64,000 nt of DNA from Bacillus sp. T3 (GCF_033449965.1 NZ_CP137761.1:1116001-1180000), one strand, 5' to 3'. Counted from the first letter of the stretch, positions 53,986-62,746 are shown. The notes: generated by a model from the sequence alone, not told the origin. A program made the numbers and translations.

Positions 53986-54897
53986 TTAGATATAATAAGA
54001 CGATTGGCCATGTCTCAAAAGTTTATAATTTTTCATCAAAATCCTACGTATCTTTTTCTTTGATTTAATCACATTGCACCAATCTGAGACCAATTTTACT
54101 GTGATTTTAATATCCGGAAAAAGGAATATTAATTCATTGACAGCGCGAGTGATTGCGGATTCAATATCTTCAAAATGCCCACATCTCTTACAAACCAGCT
54201 TGTCCTCTTTGTATTCGGTTGTTAAAGAATGACAAGGTCCACAAAGCATCCCCTTCGCTAGACTATCATAGCTATATTCCGGTATTTTCATGTTTTTTGA
54301 AACGTTAATATGATGAGATAGTATTTCTTCGGCGATCCGATAGTGTACGTCAGTTAATGTTGATGATGTCCTATTTAACTTATGGAGAAAACGCTTAAGT
54401 TGTGTTGGGAAAATAATCTGTTGATTTCTTGGGGCATGGTATAGGTGAAAATGAGGGTTAACAAAAATTAAATACGGCTTAATTGTAATTTGGATTCCAA
54501 GTTCCTTAGCAAATTGGCGAAATAATGTTTCGTTACGTTCCAATTGGATGAGTGGATTTTTTATATCAAATTTAGGAACGGCATACCATTTATTTTCCTC
54601 TATGTAAAAATCACCTTCAAAATTTTTGACTTCGAATTGGTATAATGTATTTTGTGAGAATAAAAAGGTATCGTTTTGAAATTCGTTGTTGTTTGATTCT
54701 AGGAGGATATCATTTAAGACGAGGCAGTTAAGCGAGAGGTTTGTGAGGAGTAGTTGGTCGAAGATTAGTTCACCAGCATAACCCTTTTCTAAATTAGAAT
54801 AGTAAAGTCGTTCTTTGTCAGTTAACTTAAGTCTCGCGTTTAGAGACCTCATATACTTTAGTGTAACAGGAACGAGACGCTGTTTCAAAATTTCCAT
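53986..54897 (-). CDS. NERD-domain (nuclease-related) protein with zinc ribbon
   Basis: A 303-residue protein. The NERD domain, a PD-(D/E)xK-like nuclease fold, spans about residues 38-150: GYAGELIFDQLL at the start, an Asp in FQNDTFLFSQNTLY, and the ExK motif in QFEVKNFEGDFYI. From about 218 to 240 a zinc ribbon follows (CGPCHSLTTEYKEDKLVCKRCG). The C-terminal part is helical. Such genes are common as single, variable genes in Bacillaceae; biochemical activity and role are unknown. It is on the minus strand inside an otherwise plus-strand block, and next to tandem repeats. Confidence 0.82.
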   Translation of the reverse strand: MEILKQRLVPVTLKYMRSLNARLKLTDKERLYYSNLEKGYAGELIFDQLLLTNLSLNCLVLNDILLESNNNEFQNDTFLFSQNTLYQFEVKNFEGDFYIEENKWYAVPKFDIKNPLIQLERNETLFRQFAKELGIQITIKPYLIFVNPHFHLYHAPRNQQIIFPTQLKRFLHKLNRTSSTLTDVHYRIAEEILSHHINVSKNMKIPEYSYDSLAKGMLCGPCHSLTTEYKEDKLVCKRCGHFEDIESAITRAVNELIFLFPDIKITVKLVSDWCNVIKSKKKIRRILMKNYKLLRHGQSSYYI

Positions 54898-54981
54898 ATT
54901 CCATCTCCAATCTTTATATTGATAGTTTTATTTTAGAAAAAATAAGAATGGTTTACAAGCAAGAATAAGGAGGTAAGAACT

Positions 54982-55245
54982 TTGAACATAATCATATGGA
55001 TTTTAGTAATCATGAATGTTGTGGGATTCTTTTTAATGGGAGAGGACAAAAGAAGAGCCAAAAAGCACGAATACAGGATTTCGGAACGAACACTTTGGCT
55101 AACTGCGATCTTTGGTGGAGCCTTTGCGATGACGATTGCCATGTATTTCTTTCACCACAAAACTAAGCATATGGCCTTTAAAATTGGCTTTCCGCTCGTT
55201 TTCATAATCCAAGCAGTCGTTTCTATCTACTTTTTGTTAAAATAA
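54982..55245 (+). CDS. ysdA: DUF1294 membrane protein YsdA
   Basis: An 87-residue protein with three hydrophobic segments (IIIWILVIMNVVGFFLMG; TLWLTAIFGGAFAMTIAMYF; IGFPLVFIIQAVVSIYFLL) and the conserved DUF1294 motifs DKRRAKKHEYRISE and HHKTKHMAFKIG. TTG start with AAGGAGG. Function unknown. In B. subtilis ysdA also follows rplT. Confidence 0.9.
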   Translation: MNIIIWILVIMNVVGFFLMGEDKRRAKKHEYRISERTLWLTAIFGGAFAMTIAMYFFHHKTKHMAFKIGFPLVFIIQAVVSIYFLLK

Positions 55246-55374
55246 AGATAGAGACTTAACCCATTTTTCGGGGATGCGTTAAAAGGTACACTCGTCATTT
55301 TCCTTGCAAAAGTCATTCAATATGAGAAAATTGCCACCTAGGCAAAATTAACAAAATGAGGAGCATTAAAATCA

Positions 55375-55872
55375 ATGAATCTAGAAAAATTATTCACGAT
55401 GCAAAAAGGCTTAGACAGCCATATTGAAGCACAACATAACCTGCAAGCAGAGGACTTGTTTGATCGCAAGGTCCTAGCACTCCTTGTTGAATTAGGAGAG
55501 CTCGCAAACGAAACTCGATGCTTTAAATTTTGGAGCTTAAAACCAGCATCCGCCAAGGAAGTAATCTTAGAAGAATTCGTTGATGGAATCCACTTTATTT
55601 TATCGCTCGGAATTGAAGCTGGATTTACTGAACAAATTAGCATTAGCGATGATGAACAGCAGAATCAATCAGAGTCGTTAACTGAACAATTTTTAGAGCT
55701 GTATCGCATCATCGAGGTGTTCAGAACAACGCGCTCCTTACAGGATTATCAAGCGCTATTTCAGGCTTCACTACATTTAGCTAAATTATTAGGTTTTTCG
55801 GCTGTCGAAATCGAACAGGCATATATTCAGAAAAACGAAGTAAATTATGAAAGACAGAAACAAGGGTATTAA
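55375..55872 (+). CDS. Dimeric (all-alpha) dUTPase family protein
   Basis: A 165-residue protein of the dUTPase-2 superfamily, which hydrolyses dUTP to dUMP and keeps uracil out of DNA. Metal-binding motifs are visible: ELGELANE at about residues 40-47, and EEFVDGIHF about 25 residues later, the ExxE-ExxD pattern. It has an insertion rich in Gln and Ser (DDEQQNQSESLTEQ). It takes the place of ysdB between ysdA and ysdC. The exact nucleotide cannot be fixed by eye. Confidence 0.85.
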   Translation: MNLEKLFTMQKGLDSHIEAQHNLQAEDLFDRKVLALLVELGELANETRCFKFWSLKPASAKEVILEEFVDGIHFILSLGIEAGFTEQISISDDEQQNQSESLTEQFLELYRIIEVFRTTRSLQDYQALFQASLHLAKLLGFSAVEIEQAYIQKNEVNYERQKQGY

Positions 55873-55949
55873 TCGGCACTTTTTACAATAGGGATGCCGT
55901 TTTGTATAATGAAGGACAACAATACTACATATTAAGGGAGTCGAACGAC

Positions 55950-57035
55950 ATGGCAAAATTTGATGAAACGTTAACAATGCTAAAGGACTTAACGGATGCC
56001 AAAGGAATTCCCGGCAATGAGCGCGAAGTTCGTGAGGTCATGACAAAGTACATAGCACCGTTTGCAGATGAAGTGACAACAGACAATCTCGGAAGCTTGA
56101 TTGCGAAAAAGGTTGGAAAAGAGGGCGGACCTAAAATAATGGTGGCCGGCCACTTAGATGAAGTCGGCTTTATGATTACAAATATTGATGAAAAAGGATT
56201 TTTACGCTTTCAAACCGTTGGCGGCTGGTGGGGGCAGGTTATGCTGGCACAGCGGGTTACAATTGTAACAAGAAAAGGCGAGGTGACAGGTGTAATTGGT
56301 TCGAAGCCACCTCATATTCTGTCCGCAGATGCTCGCAAAAAGCCAGTTGAAATAAAAGATATGTTCATTGATATTGGTGCATCGAGTCGTGATGAAGTGA
56401 AGGAATGGGGCGTCAAGCCAGGCGATATGGTCGTGCCGCATTTCGAATTTACGGTGATGAACAATGAAAAAATGCTACTGGCCAAAGCATGGGATAACCG
56501 AATTGGCTGTGCCATTGCTATTGAGGTACTAAAAAGACTTAAAGGAACAGAACATCCAAACGTCGTTTATGGAGTCGGTACAGTGCAGGAGGAGGTTGGC
56601 CTTCGTGGTGCCAAAACTTCCTCGTATAAAATCGAACCAGATATTGCGTTTGGCGTAGATGTTGGAATTGCTGGAGATACTCCAGGGGTTTCAGAGAAAG
56701 AGGCGTTAGGCAAAATGGGTGCGGGTCCGCAAATTGTTCTTTATGATGCATCGATGGTATCCCATAAAGGCTTGCGCGACTTTATTACAGATGTGGCGGA
56801 TGAACAGGAAATTCCTTATCAATATGAGGCGATGCCTGGTGGGGGAACAGATTCCGGTGCGATTCACCTGTCCCATAATGGCGTGCCAGCTTTATCAATA
56901 GGGATTGCAACGCGCTATATACATTCTCATGCTGCGATGCTTCATCGCGATGACTTCGAAAATGCTGTTAAATTGGTCGTCGAAGTGATTAAACGCTTGG
57001 ATTGCGAGACTGTTGATCGGATTACCTATCAATAA
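55950..57035 (+). CDS. ysdC: M42 family aminopeptidase YsdC
   Basis: A 361-residue dinuclear zinc aminopeptidase or endoglucanase-type M42 hydrolase. Ligands and catalytic residues are visible: VAGHLDEVGFM (His, Glu/Asp), KAWDNRIGCAIAIEVL (Asp), GTVQEEVGLRGA (catalytic Glu and ligand Glu), GVDVGIAGD (Asp), and the final His in RYIHSHAAMLHRDD. ATG 55950 is preceded by AAGGGAG and gives the family length. A bidirectional terminator follows. Confidence 0.95.
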   Translation: MAKFDETLTMLKDLTDAKGIPGNEREVREVMTKYIAPFADEVTTDNLGSLIAKKVGKEGGPKIMVAGHLDEVGFMITNIDEKGFLRFQTVGGWWGQVMLAQRVTIVTRKGEVTGVIGSKPPHILSADARKKPVEIKDMFIDIGASSRDEVKEWGVKPGDMVVPHFEFTVMNNEKMLLAKAWDNRIGCAIAIEVLKRLKGTEHPNVVYGVGTVQEEVGLRGAKTSSYKIEPDIAFGVDVGIAGDTPGVSEKEALGKMGAGPQIVLYDASMVSHKGLRDFITDVADEQEIPYQYEAMPGGGTDSGAIHLSHNGVPALSIGIATRYIHSHAAMLHRDDFENAVKLVVEVIKRLDCETVDRITYQ

Positions 57036-57040
57036 AATAA

Positions 57041-57077
57041 AAAGAGGTTACTGTAATGAACTGCAGTAACCTCTTTT
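57041..57077. terminator. Bidirectional terminator between ysdC and sspI
   Basis: AAAGAGGTTACTG pairs perfectly with CAGTAACCTCTTT, flanked by A and T runs, between convergent genes. Confidence 0.9.
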
Positions 57078-57122
57078 ATATGCTCAGTTGTAAGTGCCCA
57101 AGCCGCTGCTTAAGTAAACGTC

Positions 57123-57332
57123 TTACTTCTTTAACCCACTCTCAAGCATCTGTAACATTTCAACACGATCATCCTCTGAGGCTGTTTGCCAAATTACTTC
57201 AAATAAAACGCCAAGACCAGGTAGCATCTTTTCCTCACCATTTTGAATCGCATCGACAATCGTGTCACGAAGCTCATCCTGTGAGTTCCCTGATACATTT
57301 TGTATAATAGCATGACGTAAATTTAAATTCAT
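57123..57332 (-). CDS. sspI: Small acid-soluble spore protein SspI
   Basis: A 69-residue minor spore protein: MNLNLRHAIIQNVSGNSQDE and the DAIQNGEEKMLPGLGVLFE block are diagnostic of SspI. It is made in the forespore under sigma-G. AAAGGAGCG lies before the ATG on its strand. Its place between ysdC and ysgA is as in B. subtilis. Confidence 0.96.
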   Translation of the reverse strand: MNLNLRHAIIQNVSGNSQDELRDTIVDAIQNGEEKMLPGLGVLFEVIWQTASEDDRVEMLQMLESGLKK

Positions 57333-57457
57333 TTTTATTCGCTCCTTTATTATCCATTTCCATTACTACTCTAGCATTTGCGATAAAACGTTTTTTTATG
57401 TATCGTAATTAGGCTATAATATAGAAATTGAAATCGAAATTTAGAGGAGTGACCATT

Positions 57458-58220
57458 GTGAAGCACATTCACTCTGTTAAAAATCCACAGATAAAAGAAT
57501 GGAAAAAGCTTTTAACAAAAAAAGAACGCGATAAAACGGGGACATTTTTAATTGAGGGCTTCCACCTCGTTGAGGAAGCGTTGAAAAAAGAAGGAGCCAT
57601 CCTTGAGTTAATTATTCAAGTGGAAGTTGATATCCCTATGAAATGGGATGTTGGCGCAATTCCGATTACAAGTGTGACCGAGGATGTCATCAAAGTATTA
57701 TGTGATACAGAGGCTCCACAAGGTGTAGTGGCAATTTGCCAACAAGAGCAAATGGATCGGACGAAAGTGTCAGGTAAAACATTCTTATTCATTGATGCTG
57801 TTCAGGATCCAGGGAATGTTGGAACGATGATTCGGACTGCAGATGCAGCGGGCATAGATGTGGTAGTCGTAGGGAAGGGCAGTGTCGACATTTATAATCC
57901 AAAGGTTTTGCGCTCGGCACAAGGTAGCCATTTTCATTTACCGATTATAACGGATGACCTTCAACCTTGGCTCGAAAAGCTCATACAAGCAGAAATACCA
58001 GGTATACGGGACAGCGCTTGAAAATGGACAGGTTTATACTGAGGTACTGCCATCAACAAGCTTTGCCTTAATTGTTGGAAACGAGGGCAGTGGCGTTAAT
58101 AAAGACTTACTTGCTCAAACAACAAAGAATTTGTATATCCCAATTTTAGGTAAAAGCGAATCGTTAAATGTTGCAGTTGCATCGGGCATTTTACTTTACT
58201 ACTTAAAAAAGGGCAGTTAA
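57458..58220 (+). CDS. ysgA: SPOUT RNA methyltransferase YsgA (frame broken)
   Basis: A TrmH/SpoU-type 2'-O or rRNA methyltransferase of 253 residues after correction. N-terminal substrate domain (SVKNPQIKEWKKLLTKKERD; FLIEGFHLVEEAL), then SPOUT motifs 1-3: DAVQDPGNVGTMIRTADAAG, LIVGNEGSGVN and IPILGKSESLNVAVASGILL. The frame breaks at CCAGG (57998-58002): ...IQAEIP should continue VYGTALENGQVY. One base removed restores it. GTG start with GAGGAGTG before it. Confidence 0.94.
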
Positions 58221-58234
58221 TTTTCTAGAAACAT

Positions 58235-58263
58235 TTGAATATGCTAGAAAAATATACTATAAT
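58235..58263 (+). promoter_or_regulatory. Promoter of pheST
   Basis: TTGAAT (58235-58240) and a perfect TATAAT (58258-58263) with a 17-base spacer, directly before the T-box leader. Confidence 0.75.
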
Positions 58264-58269
58264 TAACTG

Positions 58270-58600
58270 CAAATTGCATGAACAAAAAAACGATGATGGA
58301 GAAAAGTAGCTTATTGCCTGCCATTTAGGGAGAAAATGCCGTTGACTGCAAGCATTTTTATGGAATAAGGGTAAGTGAAGTTCACCTCCAGGAGTTGGCA
58401 TTGGGACCAATTCATTAGTGTTTAGCCTAGGCGTCATTTTTCAGTCGCCGTTGAGCTAGTCGATTTCGCTTTTCGAATTGTAAAGATGTATCGGCCACAA
58501 GCCGTTATCGTAATGAAGCGAACAGGCTTATTTTTGCTTGTTAATAAGGGTGGTACCGCGAACCAAACCTCGTCCCTTTTTCGGGCACGGGGTTTTTTTG
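58270..58600 (+). promoter_or_regulatory. T-box leader of pheST
   Basis: The T-box AAGGGTGGTACCGCG is at 58546-58560, followed by the terminator CCTCGTCCC/GGGCACGGGG with T7 (58568-58599). TTC at 58411-58413, in the sequence GGACCAATTCATTAG, is the likely phenylalanine specifier. Uncharged tRNA-Phe should allow read-through. Confidence 0.92.
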
Positions 58601-58638
58601 TGTTTGTGTTAATGTAAATTATTAATTTTTTTGCACAA

Positions 58639-58769
58639 TGTTGATTGGAGCGGAAGGTGCGAGACTCCTGCCGGAGAAGGTGTCGCGGGAGACCCCACAG
58701 GCGCTAAAGCGCCGAGGAGGCTCCAGGACTCCCCGCTGGGTCGCTGAGCGCCTGGAGTGGAAATCAACA
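58639..58769. repeat. TGTTGATT palindromic repeat, full copy 2
   Basis: 131 bp, the same length as the copy at 13935-14065 and sharing most of its sequence, with the ends TGTTGATTGGAGCGGAAGG and GAGTGGAAATCAACA. It lies between the T-box terminator and pheS, so it is transcribed as part of the pheST leader when the T-box reads through. Confidence 0.85.
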
Positions 58770-58846
58770 TTCTAATTTAACACAACTTTTGTTAAAGAAT
58801 GGTTTTGCTAAGAAGCAAAACGAAGTAAATAAAGGAGGAAGTACAC

Positions 58847-59890
58847 ATGCAGGAAAGATTACAGGAACTGCAAACTGAGGCTCTTGAAAAAATTGAGCAA
58901 GCTGCAAATTTGAAGGAGCTTAACGACATTCGTGTTTCATATTTAGGGAAAAAAGGTCCTATCACAGAAGTCCTTAGAGGAATGGGAAAGCTTTCTGCTG
59001 AAGAACGTCCAAAAATGGGTGCACTCGTCAATGAAGTGCGTGAGGAAATTGCAAGCAAAATCGAAGCAAAGCAACAACATTTAGAAGCAGCAGCAATCAA
59101 CGAAAGACTTGCAGCTGAAACAATTGACGTTACCTTGCCTGGACGACCTGTTAAAACAGGAAATCACCATCCACTGACAAGAATTATTGAAGAAATTGAA
59201 GATTTATTCGTAGGCATGGGCTATACGATTGCCGAAGGACCAGAAGTTGAATCGGATTATTACAACTTTGAAGCATTAAATCTTCCAAAAGGACATCCAG
59301 CACGCGATATGCAAGATTCGTTCTATATTACAGAGGATATTCTGCTTCGTACCCATACGTCTCCAATGCAAGCGCGGACAATGGAAAAGAAACAAGGAAA
59401 AGGCCCTGTTAAAATTATCTGCCCTGGGAAGGTTTATCGTCGTGATAATGATGATGCGACACACTCCCATCAATTTATGCAAATTGAAGGACTTGTCGTA
59501 GACGAGAATATTCGTATGAGCGACCTAAAAGGTACACTTGATGTATTCGCAAAGAAAATGTTCGGTGAAGATCGTGAGATTCGCCTAAGACCTAGCTTCT
59601 TTCCTTTTACAGAACCATCTGTTGAGGTGGATATTTCTTGTAAAATATGTAGCGGTAAAGGTTGTAACGTATGTAAAGGAACTGGTTGGATTGAAGTATT
59701 AGGAGCAGGCATGGTGCATCCGAATGTACTGGAAATGGCTGGTTTTGATTCGAAAAAATACACTGGGTTTGCATTCGGAATGGGTGCAGAAAGAATTGCG
59801 ATGTTGAAATATGGTGTTGATGATATTCGTCATTATTATACAAATGACATTCGTTTCTTAAAGCAATTCTCTTTACATGAATCATTATAA
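58847..59890 (+). CDS. pheS: Phenylalanyl-tRNA synthetase alpha subunit
   Basis: PheS carries the catalytic site of the (alpha-beta)2 enzyme. The 347-residue protein has an N-terminal coiled-coil, then class II motifs: HPLTRIIEEIEDLFVGMGY, THTSPMQARTMEK, the motif 2 region PGKVYRRDNDDATHSHQFMQ, and FAFGMGAERIAMLKYGV (motif 3). An insert with paired cysteines (CKICSGKGCNVCKGTGW) is typical. AGGAGG precedes the ATG. Confidence 0.98.
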   Translation: MQERLQELQTEALEKIEQAANLKELNDIRVSYLGKKGPITEVLRGMGKLSAEERPKMGALVNEVREEIASKIEAKQQHLEAAAINERLAAETIDVTLPGRPVKTGNHHPLTRIIEEIEDLFVGMGYTIAEGPEVESDYYNFEALNLPKGHPARDMQDSFYITEDILLRTHTSPMQARTMEKKQGKGPVKIICPGKVYRRDNDDATHSHQFMQIEGLVVDENIRMSDLKGTLDVFAKKMFGEDREIRLRPSFFPFTEPSVEVDISCKICSGKGCNVCKGTGWIEVLGAGMVHPNVLEMAGFDSKKYTGFAFGMGAERIAMLKYGVDDIRHYYTNDIRFLKQFSLHESL

Positions 59891-59908
59891 ATAGGGGGAC
59901 GTATTATT

Positions 59909-62323
59909 ATGTTCGTATCATATAAATGGCTCCAGGAATATGTGGACCTAACTGGAATTTCAGCTAGTGAACTAGCCGATAAAATTACGAAAAGCGGAAT
60001 TGAAGTTGAGGGTGTTGAAGTCCTTAATGAAGGAATGAAGGGCATTGTGGTTGGTCATGTTGTAGAACGTGAACAGCATCCAAATGCTGATAAATTAAGC
60101 AAATGCCAGGTCGACCTTGGTGGAGAAGCGCCTGTCCAAATCATTTGTGGTGCTCCGAATGTTGCAGCAGGTCAAAAGGTGGCTGTTGCGACCGTTGGTG
60201 CGGTTCTTCCGGGTAATTTTAAAATAAAAAAAGCAAAGCTGCGCGGAGAAGAATCGAACGGAATGATTTGTTCCTTGCAGGAGCTTGGAATTGAAAGCAA
60301 GCTAGTCGCTAAGGAATATTCTGAAGGGATCTTTGTTTTTCCGAATGATACTGAGGTTGGTCAAGATGCGTTGGCTATGTTGAACCGTGACGATCAAATC
60401 CTCGAGCTTAGCCTAACACCAAATCGTGCAGATGCATTAAGTATGCTGGGTGTTGCTTATGAGGTAGCTGCTATTTTAGGGAAAGAAGTAACATTACCAC
60501 AAGCTCAAATCGAAGCTTCAGCCGAAAAAGCAGCTGATTATGTTAAGGTAACAGTTGAAGCAGAGGCTGATAATCCAATTTATACGGCAAAGATTATTAA
60601 AAATGTAAAAATTGGCCCATCGCCACTTTGGATGCAAACTCGTCTTATGGCAGCAGGTATTCGTCCACATAACAATGTTGTTGATATTACGAACTATATT
60701 TTGCTTGAATATGGTCAACCACTGCATGCGTTCGATTATGATCGCTTTGGTTCAAAAGAAGTGCTAGTTCGTCGTGCGCAGGCTGGAGAAGATATCATTA
60801 CGTTAGATGATGTAAAGCGGACGTTAGCAGCTGATCATCTTGTCATTACAAACGGCTCCGTTCCTGTTGCATTAGCTGGTGTGATGGGTGGAGCGAACTC
60901 TGAAGTTCAGGCAGATACAACAACGGTACTGTTAGAATCGGCCTATTTTACTGGCGGTGTAATCCGCAAAGCATCGAAAGACCATGGCCTGCGCAGTGAA
61001 GCAAGCACTCGTTATGAAAAAGGTGTGGATCCTAGCCGCGTCAGAGCCGCGGCAGAACGAGCAGCAGCCTTAATCGCAGAATATGCTGGTGGGGAAGTTC
61101 TAGAAGGTACAGTTGAAGTGGATACGTATAAAGAGGGTCCAGCAGTTGTAGCGATTACCCTTGATAAAATTAATTCCGTTATTGGTACACAATTAACAAT
61201 GGATGAAGTTCAAGATATTTTTAAACGACTTCAATTTGGAGTAGTTGTAGACAATGATTTATTAACGGTTACTGTACCTACTCGTCGTGGTGATATTACG
61301 ATTGAAGAGGATTTAATTGAAGAAGTTGCTCGTCTTTATGGCTATGATTATTTACCAATGACATTGCCTATCGGTTCATCTAACCCTGGCTATTTAACAG
61401 ATGTTCAGCAAAAACGTCGAGTAGTGCGTCGCTACTTAGAGGGTGCTGGACTGTATCAAGCTGTTACTTATTCATTAACAAGTGCTGAAAAGGCCGCGCA
61501 ATTTGCGCTTGAAAAAAGAGAACCAATTCGCCTTGCAATGCCAATGAGTGAAGAGCGTAGTATGCTGCGCTTAAGCCTTGTCCCTCAGCTATTAGAGGGC
61601 TTAAAATACAACACAGCTCGTCAAAATGATAGCATTAGCTTGTATGAAGTCGGTGCGGTATTTTTAGCAAATGGAGCTGATGTATTACCTGATGAGCAGG
61701 AGCATGTTGCTGGGGCCATTACTGGACTTTGGCATTCACATTTATGGCAAGGAGAAAAGAAACCTGTAGATTTCTTCGTGCTAAAAGGAATTGTCGAAGG
61801 AATGTTTGCGAAACTAGGGCTTACGCAGCAGGTGGAGTATCGCCAGGCTGTACTTGATAATATGCACCCAGGTCGTACAGCAGCGGTATTGCTAAATGGT
61901 GTTGAAATTGGTTTTATTGGTCAAATTCATCCAAGCTTACAAAAGGAATTGGATTTGAAGGATACGTATGTATTTGAACTATCATTAAGTGCTATATTAG
62001 CAGCAACTGTTGAAGCACTAGCATATGAAGTAATTCCTCGTTTCCCATCGATTACAAGAGATATAGCACTCGTGGTTGATACGGAAAGGACAGCTGGTGA
62101 ATTAGAGCAAATTATCATCGGAGCTGGCGGGGCATTGTTAAAAGATGTTCATGTCTTTGATTTATATGAAGGAGACAAAATGGAGCAGGGTAAAAAGTCG
62201 ATTGCCTTCTCTTTGAAATACTTTGATCCAGAAAGAACATTAACAGACGAAGATGTAACAAAAGCACATGAAAAGGTGCTAGACGCTGTTAAGGAACAAG
62301 CAGACGCAGTATTAAGAGGATAA
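59909..62323 (+). CDS. pheT: Phenylalanyl-tRNA synthetase beta subunit
   Basis: The 804-residue PheT has the N-terminal tRNA-binding EMAP domain (GIVVGHVVEREQHPNADKL), the B3/B4 editing domain (DITNYILLEYGQPLHAFDYD), the B5 domain, the catalytic-like core and the C-terminal anticodon-binding domain (RFPSITRDIALVVD; SIAFSLKYFDPERTLTDEDV). Starts MFVSYKWLQEYVDL. Eighteen bases after pheS in the same operon. Confidence 0.98.
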   Translation: MFVSYKWLQEYVDLTGISASELADKITKSGIEVEGVEVLNEGMKGIVVGHVVEREQHPNADKLSKCQVDLGGEAPVQIICGAPNVAAGQKVAVATVGAVLPGNFKIKKAKLRGEESNGMICSLQELGIESKLVAKEYSEGIFVFPNDTEVGQDALAMLNRDDQILELSLTPNRADALSMLGVAYEVAAILGKEVTLPQAQIEASAEKAADYVKVTVEAEADNPIYTAKIIKNVKIGPSPLWMQTRLMAAGIRPHNNVVDITNYILLEYGQPLHAFDYDRFGSKEVLVRRAQAGEDIITLDDVKRTLAADHLVITNGSVPVALAGVMGGANSEVQADTTTVLLESAYFTGGVIRKASKDHGLRSEASTRYEKGVDPSRVRAAAERAAALIAEYAGGEVLEGTVEVDTYKEGPAVVAITLDKINSVIGTQLTMDEVQDIFKRLQFGVVVDNDLLTVTVPTRRGDITIEEDLIEEVARLYGYDYLPMTLPIGSSNPGYLTDVQQKRRVVRRYLEGAGLYQAVTYSLTSAEKAAQFALEKREPIRLAMPMSEERSMLRLSLVPQLLEGLKYNTARQNDSISLYEVGAVFLANGADVLPDEQEHVAGAITGLWHSHLWQGEKKPVDFFVLKGIVEGMFAKLGLTQQVEYRQAVLDNMHPGRTAAVLLNGVEIGFIGQIHPSLQKELDLKDTYVFELSLSAILAATVEALAYEVIPRFPSITRDIALVVDTERTAGELEQIIIGAGGALLKDVHVFDLYEGDKMEQGKKSIAFSLKYFDPERTLTDEDVTKAHEKVLDAVKEQADAVLRG

Positions 62324-62349
62324 TAACGAACGAAAGTCTGTAGGATGGA

Positions 62350-62393
62350 GGGACTCAAGCAATCATGTAAATGATTGAATTGAGTCCCTTTTT
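62350..62393 (+). terminator. Terminator after pheT
   Basis: GGGACTCAA-CAATCAT pairs with ATGATTG-TTGAGTCCC around GTAA, followed by TTTTT. Confidence 0.9.
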
Positions 62394-62471
62394 GTTGGGA
62401 TTTGACGGATTATGGCTTTCCAGCCTATTCATCTTCATGTTATAGTATAGAGTAGGAATTTGTAGGAAAAG

Positions 62472-62735
62472 GTGGCAAAAACATTGTCAGGACCTGGGAA
62501 AAATCGAACAACAGTAGAAATATTTGGTCAACAATATACCATTGTTGGTACAGAGAGTAACAGCCACATTCGACTTGTTGCCTCGTTGGTAGACGAAAAA
62601 ATGCGAGAAATTAACGCATCAAACCCGTCACTTGATAGTAGTAAGCTTGCTGTTTTGACTGCTGTAAATGCAGTTAATGATTTAATAAAATTAAAGAATT
62701 TATTTGAGCAATATGAGGAAGAAACTGAAAGGTAA
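62472..62735 (+). CDS. zapA: Cell division protein ZapA
   Basis: ZapA bundles FtsZ filaments at midcell. The 87-residue protein has NRTTVEIFGQQYTIVG, then SHIRLVASLVDEKMREI and a C-terminal coiled-coil (NAVNDLIKLKNLFEQYEEE). GTG 62472 is used with AGGA before it; the TTG 12 bases on is an alternative. It follows pheT without the rnhC gene that lies between them in B. subtilis. Confidence 0.93.
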   Translation: MAKTLSGPGKNRTTVEIFGQQYTIVGTESNSHIRLVASLVDEKMREINASNPSLDSSKLAVLTAVNAVNDLIKLKNLFEQYEEETER

Positions 62736-62746
62736 AGGTCTAATAC

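Noticed and set aside
7063..58002. Programmed ribosomal frameshifting as the cause of the many frame breaks
   Set aside because: The breaks occur at different places in unrelated housekeeping genes, without slippery heptamers or downstream pseudoknots, and related species read these genes without a shift.
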